DNA of 64,000 nucleotides from Grifola frondosa (Eukaryota; Basidiomycota; Agaricomycetes; Polyporales; Grifolaceae). Positions 12,483 through 24,449 of this stretch are shown in pieces. The DNA lies in NCBI GenBank assembly GCA_001683735.1, contig LUGG01000019.1:62001-126000 (forward strand). Direction: 5' to 3'. The notes beneath the pieces are model-generated. The model was not told the origin of the DNA. It saw only the letters and a program-made list of their open reading frames with translations, and made no database searches. The stretch's first letter is position 1; the number at the start of each line of letters is the position of its first letter. The translations under genes and the position numbers were made by a program.

Positions 12483-13783
12483 TCAGACCTTCTTCCACCC
12501 GGACCTCCCAATGTAATCGCGCCCAGCAGCGTCTGCGCCCTTCATAACGCCCACGACGATGTCCTCGGTGATCACGCACTCCAGGTTCCAGATCGTCTCG
12601 CCGGGCGCACACGCGAGTGCGGCAACGCGGTGCAGTTCTTCGTCGCTCACGCCAGGGATGCCCAATTGCGCGAAGGTGACTGGCAGATCAACGGAAAGAA
12701 GCAGGTCGATGTAGCGGTCGAGCTCCGTAATGGACGCGCCGTCGAGCACGAGCTGGCAAATTGTACCGAACGCAACTAGGAGGAGGCGTTAAGGGGCTCG
12801 GTCACAGAACAGGGATCGAGAGGTGGCTGACCTTTCTCGCCGTGCATGAGACTGTGTACGGCTTCTATTGCTGTGAAGCCATTGTGGATCTGCCGAAACC
12901 GTCGTTGAGCATGGGATGAATGCAGACCCGCCAAGCACTCACAGCATGTGCAGCAGCCAGCCCGCCAGACTCGAAGCCCAGCCCAGAAAGCAGCGTGTTC
13001 GCCTCCACTACTGCCTCGAATGCGGGGGTTACAGCGTGCGCTTTGTTCGCCTCGTACGCCTGCTTCCCGTACTTGAACAAGATCTCCTCGCACTTCTGCC
13101 CGATCGCCACCGATACCCGTGGGGAGTCCCCGCCGAAGTTCGGACTGTTCGCACAGCGCCGCGCCTCGACGTTCGTCCGCGATCGCGTCGCCGATGCCGG
13201 ATGCGAGGAAGCGCGGTGGGGAGTTCGCGATGACGGTGGTGTCGACGAGAACGATGGTAGGGTTCTTCTCGAAGAACGTGTAGCGGTCGAACTCGCCGGA
13301 CGGGCGGTAAAGCACGGAGAGTGCGGAGCACGGCGCGTCAGTCGACGCGGTCGTCGGCAGGATGGCGACTTGCAGACCGAGCGCATCCGCGACCGCCTTC
13401 GCAGAGTCGATCGTCTTGCCGCCTCCGAGCGCAATGACGAAGTCGACGCTGTGCTCCTGCCCGAGCGCGCTCAGGCGGTCGATCTCCTCGCGAGAAGCCT
13501 CGCCGCCGAAGACGCCCCTGGTGACTTTGAAGTCGGCCTTGTGGAGGGCGTCGATGAGGCTCTTTCCGGCTGGAGAAGGGTGAGCAATCCCATGTGAGCG
13601 ATACCGTGTGAGCGAGAGGCGCATATACACACCGATTTCGTAGACGTAGTCATCGCAGGCTAATAGAGGAGAGCGGCCTAGCTTTGAAAGATACCTGGCG
13701 GCATGCTGGATGGCCGACGGGCCTTGAATGTACTTTGAGGGGGACGGGAAAAGCCGCTCTGTGATGCGGTTGGGATTAGGCAT
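12483..13783 (-). CDS. Iron-type alcohol dehydrogenase, glycerol-dehydrogenase-like
   Basis: NAD-dependent, metal-containing polyol dehydrogenase of the GldA group, which oxidises glycerol to dihydroxyacetone. The start at 13783 gives [22 protein letters not shown], typical of the family. The Rossmann region contains [20 protein letters not shown] (the GGGxxxD dinucleotide motif) and [18 protein letters not shown]. Metal ligands are expected at the Asp in SGIGDAI and at His residues in GLAAAHA and [15 protein letters not shown]. The last exon contains [16 protein letters not shown]. Three exons plus a short terminal intron. There is a frame break at about 13170-13180, between SGIGDAI and [13 protein letters not shown]; removing one base (or adding two) restores the frame. 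A TATATAG element lies about 45 bp upstream of the start. Annotation is firm; the exact substrate is inferred. Confidence 0.88.
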
Positions 13784-14437
13784 GGTGGATAGGGGTAGAT
13801 AGGATGATGTGGAGGCATGGCTATATAGCGAGGAACAGTGGCCATGTTTGGGTCATTTCTGAGGCAGTTGCGTCGGACTTAGGCCTGCTACCCGGCCACC
13901 GTTTCCACATGTGTAGGTTCAGAACATCGATAGTGAGGTTGCACAGCCTGTAATAGCTGCGGCAGCGAGCTTTTCGTGGATGTTCTGGGCTGGTTCTGCG
14001 CCCCACTCCTCACCGGACCGCCGCATCGCTATACCACAAGACAAATATAAAAGAGCACTTCGAACTTCGGCACAGTACAGCTGTACTCATACGCCAGAAC
14101 ACGGAGGTAATAGCAATGAGGCTGGCAGAGTGGAAGAACAGCTGGTGTTCGACGTTCTCAGGAGCGGCAATGAAAGCAGTTCCCTTACTATAGTAATCCT
14201 TAGGAAGAATACCATGTCAATATGAGGAACGACGACACGAGCCCTACGTTCTGCATATTCGTCGGGTCCTAAGTCTGAGCCCGAGTAAACTTTCCCAACA
14301 CATGCCAAATCCGAATCACATAGGAAATCGATAAAGGACGCTTCTACCGAAATTCGCCTGTGCACGACGTATCTCGCCGCAACCCGTTGTTTATTATTCT
14401 GTACAGCGGCCGACGTCAGTGCGTACGTATGGTGACG
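13784..14437. other. Intergenic region
   Basis: Holds the glycerol-dehydrogenase promoter and the 3' flank of the MATE gene. No coding exon, repeat or RNA gene recognised. Confidence 0.5.
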
Positions 14438-16534
14438 CTATTCTTGCAGACTTTCGTGCATCTGACGTCGTTTTGCTTCCTCTTGATTGCGCTCGATGCC
14501 TTGCTGCACCTCCCTGTCCCAGTCTGTACCGAGCCAGACTACGGCGTACTCGCCCATCCCAACGATGAATAGAGCCACGACCTGCCCTATATTACGAGAG
14601 CGCCGGATCAGTAAAGGGCCCGCATCAGACAACGGACTGGCGAACCTATCCAGAGGCCTTGCAGTCCAAGGCTGGTACGGAAGGCAAGTGCGATGCCCAT
14701 AGGCAACGCGAGCACGTAGTATGCCACCAAGTTGAAAATAGCTCCCAGGTGTTGTCGGCCTATGGATCAGGCAGAATGAGACACAGATCAATGCTTTGAA
14801 GGCTAATGATGACACACCTTGGCCACGGAGGACGCCTCCGCAAGAACCAGCGAGTCCATCCGCGATCTGTACGTATAACTATCAATATTCGCTCTAGAGA
14901 CACCGTACGCCCGAACCTACCTGGAACGATGCTACAAGAGGCATAACTTTGCTGACAAGATGGACGACGGCGTCATCATCACTGAAGATGTAGCCAAATA
15001 CCTATTTAGCAAGAGTCAACTCGAGGCAGGACGTATATATGTACTCGTATACTGACGTCTTTCGTCGCCATCATGATTATCATGACGGCTGAACCTACGA
15101 CGACGCTCAGCAATGCCGACGCATGACTGGCGCGTTTCGCTCCAAAGGCATCACGAGCGCCGATCAGGTTCCCAACCCGAGTTGACGCAGCGACGCCTCC
15201 ATGATGTAGAATTAATACACCACATATAATAGATTAATTTGACCATACACTCACCAATACCGAACGGTATTGTATTCAAAACTAACTCAGAATAAGAGGC
15301 GGTCAATTGCATGTATTCCGAAATACGCACTCTGGTCAGTCGTCATAATCACCGACTGAGCGGCAAGAGGCAGAGAACCAAGCCGTCCACCGCCAATGCC
15401 ACAATTTCAAATGCAGCCCTGAAAGAAGGCGCATATAGTCAGCCCGCACCAACAGCTGAGCATTAAGAACGCTGTCTCACCATTCAGTTCCCACCATCAA
15501 GATGCCAGGGATCGCCAACTTCAAGAACGTCCAACAGCTCCTTGGATCAAACACTGCACCAGGCTGGATCCCATCCCAAGTTTCATTGCGTCGGTGGGTT
15601 GGCGAGAGGTACGTCACCAAGATCAAGAGCAAGAAACAAAGCCAGTAGGTGATAGAGATCGCGACGGGCGAGCCGAGGAAGCCCAGGGAAGTATAGTGTA
15701 CAAAAAATACGTTGAGAGCAAGGTTGACCGGTGCGACCATGAGCAGCACGTAAGTCGATGCGCGCATGATACCTGATGTCATAGATCCTGGTTATCGCTT
15801 CGGCCGCAGAAGCGAGCGCCACATACCTTGGCACTGCAGATACTTCTTGACGCTCTCAAAGCCGATGTATCCTGGCGCCCCGACGATCAGGACGCGCAGG
15901 AAACGCTGTACGTCACGACTCAGATATGGTTCTTGTCCCAGCGCAAGCAGAATAGGTTCGATGAATGCCCACAGCACAGCGACGGGACGAACAGCAACCA
16001 CAGGAGGACCAAACAGCGTTGCAAGTGGATCGACACAGTCGCCCGGTCACCCCCGGTGAACGCTTGCGATCCTAGAGTATCAAGAGCAGTCGTACCGCCG
16101 AGTGCGACGCACCAGCCTGCTTAACAAAATCAACGAAGACAATGCAGAGCGCGTTGGTTACTGCCGTGGGTGGTACTAGCGCACTGACTTACCTACCATC
16201 GCTAGCATCAGCGAGAAAGCTGCCACGGAGAGTTCATCTGGGCCAAGACGCCCGGTAACGAGAACGGAGACGGTCTGTATCGAGTTTTGGAGCACATACG
16301 AGAGAATGACTAGAGTACAACTCAGAACGCAGAGACGACGGTGCGATGAGTGCGCTCACCGGGAATGGAGTCGACGAGGATGGAAGAGAATAGTGGGCCG
16401 AGCGCTTGGGACGGAGTTGCCGTATCCGGTATCTCATGATCAGCCACGACGGTCGAGCTTGTCGAGGACGACGACAACGCCTGTTGGTGGACGGCCTTCG
16501 ACAACAAAGGCTGGATCTCATCTGCCTGGGACAT
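14438..16534 (-). CDS. MATE family efflux transporter
   Basis: Minus-strand multi-exon gene for a 12-helix MATE antiporter, expected at the plasma or vacuolar membrane and exporting organic cations, drugs or metabolites in exchange for H+ or Na+. The start at 16534 gives [13 protein letters not shown], a typical short cytosolic tail. Diagnostic segments are [35 protein letters not shown] (the hallmark LDTLGSQA), [52 protein letters not shown] and [18 protein letters not shown]. The final exon ends in a charged helix (QEEAKRRQ). Each exon is bounded by GT-AG and the chain stays in frame in my reading, unlike several neighbours. Next to the polyol dehydrogenase, but there is no sign of a dedicated cluster. 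Confidence 0.92.
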
Positions 16535-17090
16535 GGTGGAAGGGGGCGGAATTTCAACACATCTCGTAAGGTGCTGACATCCGTTTTCTGCTGTTCTGAC
16601 GCACAAGTATAAACGTACTGACTCGTGTTTTTCCTCAAGGCTGCATGTCAGATCTCTCCAAGTCAACCCAAGCCCTTTCCGACTGATGTGGCCCGGTGCT
16701 ATGCTCATACGTTATCGTGTTCGCCTTGCCGGAGCCTAGAAGCCAATAGGTGAGTATCCTTCACCCGAACTCATCACCTTTCCTCGCATTCGATAAGCAG
16801 GGCGTCATATCTGCGTGAACGGTTGCCCCAGATGCAGATACGGCTCCCTTGCGATAGGCCACTCCGCCGGCCATCCGTTCGATACGGCAGTTTACCGCAC
16901 AAGATACCGTTAGGATCTTTATTTCACCCCACGGCTGACCGCTGTGCCTGCCATGCAATTGGAATCGTTTGATCATGAGATATGGCACACGTTATCTCGC
17001 CATTCATTTACGGATCCTGGATCCTGGATCCTTGGAAGCACATAAATTGCACTTGCATCGCATTTCCCCATTCTGCGCTTCTGACCACAA
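16535..17090. promoter_or_regulatory. Divergent MATE/agmatinase intergenic region
   Basis: 556-bp head-to-head interval. A GGATCCT heptamer is repeated three times at 17012-17032, ending 58 bp upstream of the agmatinase-like start. No coding exon seen. Confidence 0.45.
17012..17032. repeat. Three tandem GGATCCT heptamers
   Basis: Perfect threefold repeat of a 7-mer in the proximal promoter of the ureohydrolase gene. Confidence 0.8.
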
Positions 17091-18683
17091 ATGCCCTCCA
17101 TGAGCTCGCTCGTAATCTTCTGCACCTTAGCTCTTGCTTCTATCAGCGTCGTGGCGCATGATGGGCACGACCATGATATCCAGATGCCTCTTGACTACGT
17201 GAAGTATCCCTACCAGGCTGTCTATCCCGGCGACAACGAAGGTCTCTCAGCTATATACCTTGGTCATCTAAAACTCACTAATGTGCCGCTCTAGTTACTG
17301 CTGACTCAATTTTCTCGGGTATTACGACATTCGCCAAGTTGCCCTGGGTTCAGTGTCTTGGTAAGGACAAGACTACCCCATTTGACGTCGCCTTCATCGG
17401 AGCGCCCTTCGTAAGTCCCCAGTGTTCTGGATCCTGCTGCTGGATGTGACTTACCTGCGACCTCTCAGGATACTGGAACATCGTACAGACCTGGAGCCCG
17501 CTTTGGCCCCGCAGGCATTCGGGCGGGCTCTCGCCGTCTTACCCTGTACGGCGGCTACAACGTCCCCCTCGAAGTCAACCCGTTCCGATCAGGTCTCAAA
17601 ATTGTAGACTGCGGCGATATCCCCGTCACGCCGTATGACAACAAGTACGCCATCAAGCAGATTGAGGACGGCCACAAGGAGCTTCTCCACAGGCCCACGT
17701 TCTCCCCGCTTGGGAACGACTCGCTCACCGGCAAGCCCCTGGTTCCAGTTTCTATTGACGGGAAGCACCACCCACGCGTCATTACCCTCGGTGGCGACCA
17801 TACTATTGTCCTGCCCTTGCTGCGGTCGATCTATAGCGCGTACGGCGCTATCTCTGTCATTCACTTCGACAGTCATCTCGACACCTGGAAGCCTTCAGTA
17901 TTTGGTGGCGCTCCTTCGGACCAGGCAGCTATCAATCATGGCACCTACTTTTACTGGGCGAGCCAGGAGGGCTTGATCGCGAATGGATCATCAATTGCAA
18001 GTGTCTTTTGTTCTGATGCTCGTACCCGTCACGCTCCACAGTCTCTCTTCGTCTGGAAAACTGGTGATCCTAGTTTGTCCTTTTGATATAGCACGGCGCC
18101 ATCCGCACGACGCTCTCTGGTCCAGCAGACTACGCGAACGACGACGCCTCAGGCTTCCAGCGCATCGAGGCCCGCGAGATCGATACTATCGGTAAGTTTG
18201 TGCCGTTTACATGCGGACTGCTTCTCACCGCATGTTCGCATACGTGAAGGTACGGATGGCATCATCAAGAAGATCCGTGAGACCGTCGGAGACCTGCCCG
18301 TATATCTGTCCATCGATGTGCGTGTTTCGCGTTCTGCTCTTCTCCCTCGACGTCTTCTCTGACACGCAGTTCTCTCTTGCAGATCGACTCTATTGATCCC
18401 GCATTCGCGCCGGCGACGGGCACGCCTGAGACGGGCGGCTGGTCCACGCGTGAACTGCGCACGATCCTGCGCGGGCTTGACGGTCTTCACATTGTCTCTG
18501 CCGACATTGTGGAAGTCGCCCCTGCTTACGACACGAATGCGGAGCTTACCACCATGGCTGCTGCGGACGTGCGTGTTGCAGTCGTCTGGTGCATGTGCTG
18601 CTCAGCTGATCATTACGTCGTAGGTGTTGTACGAAGTTCTGAGCGTCATGGCGAAGACCCCGTTAGGTAAGGTTGCTGAATAA
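17091..18683 (+). CDS. Secreted agmatinase/guanidinohydrolase-like ureohydrolase
   Basis: Seven-exon gene for a binuclear-Mn ureohydrolase. The start at 17091 encodes a signal peptide ([18 protein letters not shown]) and then an unusually His-rich HDGHDHD segment, so the enzyme is probably exported or vacuolar. Metal-binding motifs are all present: [24 protein letters not shown], and [13 protein letters not shown], the last split exactly by an intron at 18318-18382, followed by [31 protein letters not shown] is the family's N-terminal signature. Exons are 17091-17241, 17295-17410, 17469-17996, 18092-18191, 18250-18317, 18383-18568 and 18624-18683. The intron 17997-18091 has a GC donor (GCAAGT). 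The frame is continuous. The substrate may be agmatine or another guanidino compound; sequence alone does not decide. Confidence 0.92.
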
Positions 18684-19159
18684 AGCAGAGCGCAGATACT
18701 GCGTGTCAGTTTGAGCGTCTTGAGACTCCCCGTCTATGTAGTATGGGTCCCTCGGTACATATGTAGGTTTCTTCGATGCCGGCATGAAATTATCAACTGT
18801 ATGGTTCATGCACTAAAATAAATGTTCTTGCCGGCCTACCAGTGCCCGTGTATGACTGTTTCCGTGAGACTCTCACCAACCGCCAGCTTTGTTTCTACTC
18901 AACTTCCTTTTTCGTATGACTGTGCAACCTGTGGGCGCCTATTGGCGAGTCAAAGCTTGTGCGCGTACCAGCTCGAAGGCCTCAATTCTGCACAAACATC
19001 TAGCCGTTGTTCACGTGAGTTCCAGTATTCGATGCTTGCATTTCGTTTACGTATCTGAGTTGAAACTCGGATAGCTCGCTCCACAGTGCAATCGCCAACT
19101 CGGGAGGAGCATGTACTTACACTCTTATTGCGCCTAGTTACATGGATCGTGCTGCGTGC

Positions 19160-20320
19160 ATTAATTTTGGAAATAAAGACGTTTGGTAGTCTTCTAACTT
19201 ACGACAGGACAGAGACCTCGCGGTCTTTCGAGTGAAAGTTGCCATCCGACTATGATATTGGCTACTCGCTGATAACATCCTTAGATTAGCACGAAGTCAG
19301 GCTGATTTTCATATGTAGAGAAGCTTAGCTGGGATCCTGCATACATCAATGCCTTGCGAGGAGGCAAAATTACAGTTTCGTGAGTTTAAACCTCCGCAGT
19401 GGCTTGTATCCATTGTCAATTGGAACTCAATAACTTTTTTATATAGCTATCGGAGGGAGAGTGTTTGAAAGGCCAAGCAGAATTCTTTCAGCATAATGAA
19501 TCATTGGCAGACGATACGGATTCCAAACTAACCTAAAACCCCTTACTTACACTCCGTATATTTTCTCAAAATCAAGGATAGCAATTTCAAAAACGAGTGT
19601 CGTAGTGGCGCGGAATAGATAAGATCATCGATCTTGTTTTCAGACTACAGGAAGCTCGCGAATTCGATGAGTGTGAACGATAATTTAATGCTGTCTTCTC
19701 GTCTGGGACCAGTTATTGACGAATGGTTTTAGTTTCGAGTCACCCATATGGCTTCGCAAGATTTTGGACCCCAAATCAGTCTAAATGCTATCGCTAATAT
19801 CTTGGTCACATTGCCAAACCCCAACCTACCCGGATGTAATCCAGATGTTCTTCCCCTCCGAGCTACAGGCTGCATCTGATGCTTGATATCCCCTGTTCCA
19901 CTCATTGATAATTCTGTAACAGTGTCCCCTTGCGAGTACAAAACACTTGATCTAGCCACCTGCTGGAATCAGGTCGTAATGGATCTCGGTACTGCCCAAC
20001 GTAACCGTGCACCTGGCTTAAGAACGTTGTCATATTGGGCATGGCGGGTGCTCGCGGTCAAGTCACTATCCTTTCGTCGTGGTGGGAAGATGACGTGCAT
20101 CTTTCGTTGCATGTCGCTTTTATGCAATGCGTGATATTGTTTGTCCTCAGAATGTATGCTACGCGCCGCATGAACAATTGATCTGACACAATTCATCCAG
20201 TTCCATATATTTGTTTTCAAGCTGGCGGACCGTACGCAGAACATTTGGCAGTCCGCATTCGACTCCTGTATTGAAAGACAGTGCTGGTTCGGTGCCTGAT
20301 GAGCGCCAAACCTTCAAGTG
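19160..20320 (+). pseudogene. Decayed copy of the unknown gene at 42971-44503
   Basis: The stretch aligns by eye with the gene at 42971-44503 over several separate blocks. These are the first-exon block near 19180-19260, the EFKPP-encoding block near 19370-19410, and LDLATCWNQVVMDLGTAQ near 19944-20000 (compare LDLITNCNQVIMDLATAQ). A further block, LTQFIQFHIFVFKLADRTQ near 20180-20240, matches DPAQFVQFYVFLCKLADHA. Several in-frame stops, lost frames and substitutions separate the blocks, so this is an eroded paralogue and not merely an assembly problem. Confidence 0.75.
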
Positions 20321-21253
20321 CTCTTGCCAGGCATTGCGATAGCTAATTTGCGGGAAATTTGAGGTACAAAAAGTGCTTTCCAATTCACTATTTTATAGGA
20401 TTGCGTGCAATGAGAGGCGAAGTATGATGTCAACTCAATCCTTGAAAATATGTGGCAACTCATTACGAGGTCACATAATTATCAAGAGACTCACCAAAAC
20501 GAACTACGCCGCATTCATCAGTGGGGACGGCATATGGTAGGATCTCATGGAATGAGTTTCCTAAACATCAAGTGCCAAGTGCGCCACGTTTTCTGGGAAG
20601 ATTTACATGGCGGCGTGGATGAAAATGTGGCGGATGATCCTATTTTCAAGTTTATGCGGCGTATATCCTCACGGAATCCCATGGTGTCGCATTGTCGTAG
20701 ATATGTACGCAAAGCTGGAAAAGGTCAACCCGTATATCCATACTACTCGGAACTGGAAATGAAGACAATAAGATAAATGTCACGGGTAGCGGCAGGCCTG
20801 AGCAACTGTTCCAGGGTGTCAAAGACATGGAAGCATCATTGATGTAATTACAGTTCTACTGGGGATGCGGGCCTTTGGAACATTTGGGACAGCTGAGCAC
20901 TGTATTGTACCACGATCAGACGAGCGCATATCAGAGCATATGATTCAGCGGACAGGTAATGAGGCCATGACGCACTGATTGACTCAAAAATTGCATACAC
21001 CAGCACCAGGCCAGGATCACAACGTGCTGATGTAGAGGTTCTCTGAGGTATTCGATATCGAAGAGAATAACGACTTGGAATAGCATCCTGAAAATATGTA
21101 CATCATTGAATCACTTCATCGAAGGCACGAGGTATTCTTCTCTGAATCAAATCGACTCAAATAAAATTTAGAACAGCGTTGAAAGTGCATTGGTCATACA
21201 ACAAGAAGAGTAGTGTACCTTGTGGAGCTTTAAACAGTGCACAAAGTCCCAAC
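20321..21253. other. Region without supported gene
   Basis: One plus-strand frame of 108 codons (20450-20776) contains gene-like composition (RHMVGSHGMSFLNIKC) but no recognised domain, no paralogue in the window and no splice-linked exons. It may be a relic. Nothing else is supported. Confidence 0.35.
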
Positions 21254-22577
21254 TCAAACCTTGCTAGCGAGGAACTTCGTGAAAAATTCAGGCTCTTCCA
21301 ATGAATCTATGGTAGCGCATCAGACATTGTCATGAAGTACTAGGATAACGACTCACGAAGTGGTTAGCTTTCTCCAGCCGGTGTACCACAACGGTTCTCC
21401 CCTTGTAACGAGCCGCCTCGTCTGCTATTATTTGTGCCCCAAGCACGCAATGCCCAATTGACATGTCGCACCATAGGAGGTGCACCTTTAGTGCAGGCCA
21501 CGCCGTGCGCACCTCCACTTCGCTTTCCGGATCGGTGTTGCACCTGAAAAGCGCACGACGGTAGTTCTCCCGGTAGGCCCTGCAATCGAGACTGTGCAAG
21601 TAGCACTCGGAGCGTGCCATTACCTCAGGATGGGTGATGCCGCCAAGTTCATCGCAAGTCATGCGATCCACCGCAGGCGCTTGTCGTGGATCTCCTAGCG
21701 TGTCTTTATCTCCACATAGGGCCTTTCTAGCGGCGAGTATCTCCTCGAAGCGTGAATACGTCGCAAAATCTGACGCCATATCCACGGGACAGGTGGATTC
21801 ATGCGGAGTATTCCCCTGTAGATCCACGGAAGTTAGTACGACAATATGTAAGACTGAAATTCGATGACCTTCCGCTCGAGCGTGAGGTTTTGATCATACA
21901 GCGGCATATAGATCGCGTTGGGGAAGATGCCGCCTATAGCAATGGTCGGAGGTTCTGAAAATATAGAAATAATATTAGGAAAATTGATATACAAAAGTCC
22001 GGATAGAACGTACCATGGATAAAATAGGAGCGTAGGTATGTACTGAGATAACCATGGAGGTCACCAGGCATATCAGTTGCGTGCGCCAAAAATGACATTA
22101 TATGGGCGTTCCCAAATGACCAGCCAAGCAACGACACCCCCCGTAAGCGCACGTTCCCCAGCAGCACTGGGAGCTTCGACGATAGGCGGGATTTGGGCGT
22201 TCTCAATGAACCAACGGAGGAATGTTGCAATCTCGAGACCCCGAGCACGAGCAGCTGCAGCTTGAGTCTTAATGCAAGGATTCCTGATAGCTGCGAGTTC
22301 GGCGGGAGTGTACAGGGTAGAGCCAGGGTAATCGCGCATATTCAGGAGAACAAGGCGAAGATTGTTCTCCGCAGCGTAAGGAAGCATGGGCCGGAAGACC
22401 GCTGTAAAGAACATGCATAGGTTCGCTGTATTCTATAAAAGAGGGGACAGACTCACCGCTGTGAAAGATGCATCCGTGAACCAAGACGAGAGTGACATAG
22501 GTCTCTGAATTATTGGTATGCCGCTATCTTCATAGTAGAGGACACTGCCTTCGTTGTTCACTGGAGCGACAGGCATA
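21254..22577 (-). CDS. Alpha/beta hydrolase with frame breaks
   Basis: Minus-strand gene for a serine-type alpha/beta hydrolase of about 330 residues. The start at 22577 gives MPVAPVNNEGSVLYYEDSGI. The oxyanion-region strand VTLVLVHGCIFHSG is in the next frame, followed by NLRLVLLNMRDYPGST, LGWSFGNAHIMSFLAHATD (nucleophile elbow G-W-S-F-G), ARSECYLHSLDCRA, and KANHF carrying the candidate catalytic His in HRLEKANHF. The last exon encodes LEEPEFFTKFLASKV. Two breaks were found: one base missing at about 22509-22517 (YYEDSGIP to SETYVT), and two bases missing or one extra at about 22124-22130, just before the nucleophile elbow. Either an assembly artefact or a young pseudogene; a second, clearly decayed fragment lies just upstream. 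Confidence 0.75.
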
Positions 22578-23883
22578 ACGATGTGTGAGTCGTACGGGTG
22601 AAGGGACTGACCTCTAGGCTTTTTAAGTTGAACACCTTGCAATGATAAAGTTCCACGGACGGCTGTCGATAAATTATGGAGTAGTACAATGCTGTGTGAA
22701 AAAGGAACTCTCAATCCGTTCGCTCGATTCGGAGGTGAAACTGATGGCGGTGGTGTTCGTTTGTGACTAGTCATATGGGGAAAAGGGAACAAACAATTTT
22801 CCACTTCGAATAGCCTCGGCGAAACATTTTGAATGTACACAAATCGTATGTCTCGGAACCTAAACTTGACTTTACCGATTAAATCGCCCAATAAATGGCA
22901 GCGAACTCCAAGGGGCTGCGGCATTTAGATTCTGATGAAATAAGTGAAGAGATCTCCCTACGCCTCAGGCCTCAGGTCTCAGGCGCGGATCGCGATGAAA
23001 ACGCACGCTGATGGTGAGCCGCCCATATGGGAGCATGCATTTCTCTCTATATAATCGATGCTAACGTGGCATCCATTCATAGCATGCAGTTCAAGAGCGG
23101 CGCGCAACTTCAATACTAGACCAGTGGGGTTGATAAAGTCGATAAAGGATTTTCGGTCGACCTTGGGAAAATACCACATATAGTAATAATAATACGTGAT
23201 TTGTAACTTTCCGTAAAAACATAAATGCTCGAAATACAATATATATTTTATTCCATCTATCAGTGCATTTTCGGACAGGCTTATGTCTGCTCTAATTTAT
23301 ATCATTAACCATGAGTTGCACATCAGAGGTTTACTGTGCCGAAGCAATAAGTGCTCCCGCCACAATGCCGATGTCAATCGAGGTTGGTCATCAATGAGAG
23401 GCCCTCTGAAAGAACCGGATCCCACAGTGTCAAGAGACTGGGAAGAATAGATTTTTAGCTTTTGCATATACATGATAAATTTATTATTAATGGTCTATAG
23501 AAGGTTTTTAGAGAACAGCCCTACCCAGTAGGGCCGCTTATTTGTACGCAGTTGGGAGGTAACCGGTCCGATTCAAGCGCCTCGTTGTCGATTAGCGCCA
23601 TACTTTCCTACCATTTGCATGTTTGCATGCCGAGTAAGATCTAGCTCTGGTGGACATTGTGTGGTGCATCATTCAGCTACGTCAAATCTTAAACGAACTG
23701 TTCCACAGGTGTGGACATGGTTGTGATACGAATGAATCCAACTGACCAACATTGGACGTTTTATCTACAAGGAGTATTCGGTGACGTCTTCCTTGCTTTC
23801 TGGACAACGATTCATAGACAACTGATGATATATGGACCCGTTTATAAATCAAGGTATGTTCTGCGCGAATAGTGGCTTCAAAT
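22578..23883. other. AT-rich intergenic region
   Basis: Upstream flank of the hydrolase gene. AT-rich tracts at 23160-23260 and 23450-23520; no coding exon, tRNA or transposon signature recognised. Confidence 0.45.
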
Positions 23884-24135
23884 ATCAAACCTTGCTAGCA
23901 ACGAATCTCGTGGAGCGCTCATGGAGCTCCTCGCAGTGAACCTATATATACATGTGAGTCCTAGTCACTCACATGATAGGACCTAGAAAGCAGCTGAAGA
24001 AATGGTTAGCCTCTTCCAATCTGTGTACCTTAACCGTTCTGCACTTGTCCTCGTCGGTGATCTGAACCGCCAATATGCAATGCCCGATGACATGTTGAAC
24101 CCACAGAGGTGCGCCCTCAATGCAGGCCTAGAAAC
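23884..24135 (-). pseudogene. Fragment of a second alpha/beta hydrolase (C-terminal two exons)
   Basis: The reverse strand of about 24010-24130 reads EGAPLWVQHVIGHCILAVQ and then KVHRLEEANHF, matching the catalytic-His region of the gene at 21254-22577. The block at 23884-23910 (ATATCAAACCTTGCTAGCAACGAA) matches that gene's last exon and stop. Nothing of the N-terminal two thirds is present. The intron between the two exons contains a perfect 9-bp inverted repeat. Confidence 0.75.
23951..23975. repeat. Inverted repeat, 9-bp stem and 7-nt loop
   Basis: CATGTGAGT and ACTCACATG flank CCTAGTC, within the decayed hydrolase fragment. Confidence 0.7.
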
Positions 24136-24449
24136 CTTCTGCGTGCCATTTTCCTCGAAATGGTGACATGTTAAATTTGTTGCCTGAGCATCTCAAGCGC
24201 GGATATTTAGCTGCTTCAATTGATCCATGTGATCGCGTCTTGCGGCGCGTCGCGAGTCATTTTTCGAAGCCGTAGCACATAGCTTCCCGCAGCGCATCCG
24301 AAGGCAGGTAACACAGCCCTTGGTGGTCGCTTATCTGTTCCTAACTAGGACAGAACTACCCAGCATGTGCTGCGTTATCCACGACGTATCTGCGGTCAAA
24401 TTCCTCCAGTTAGAATCGCTGACTCGCTCCTGCAACGGTTCACCACGCT

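Noticed and set aside
12916..13597. Plus-strand frames of 105 and 225 codons over the glycerol dehydrogenase gene
   Set aside because: They are antisense shadows of a conserved coding exon and have no recognisable domain.
20450..20776. 108-codon plus-strand frame
   Set aside because: Some gene-like composition but no domain, paralogue or splice-linked exon; kept only as a possible relic.
23560..23600. GGTCCGATTCAAGCGCC resembling a tRNA T-arm
   Set aside because: No matching acceptor stem, D-arm or anticodon arm could be folded around it.
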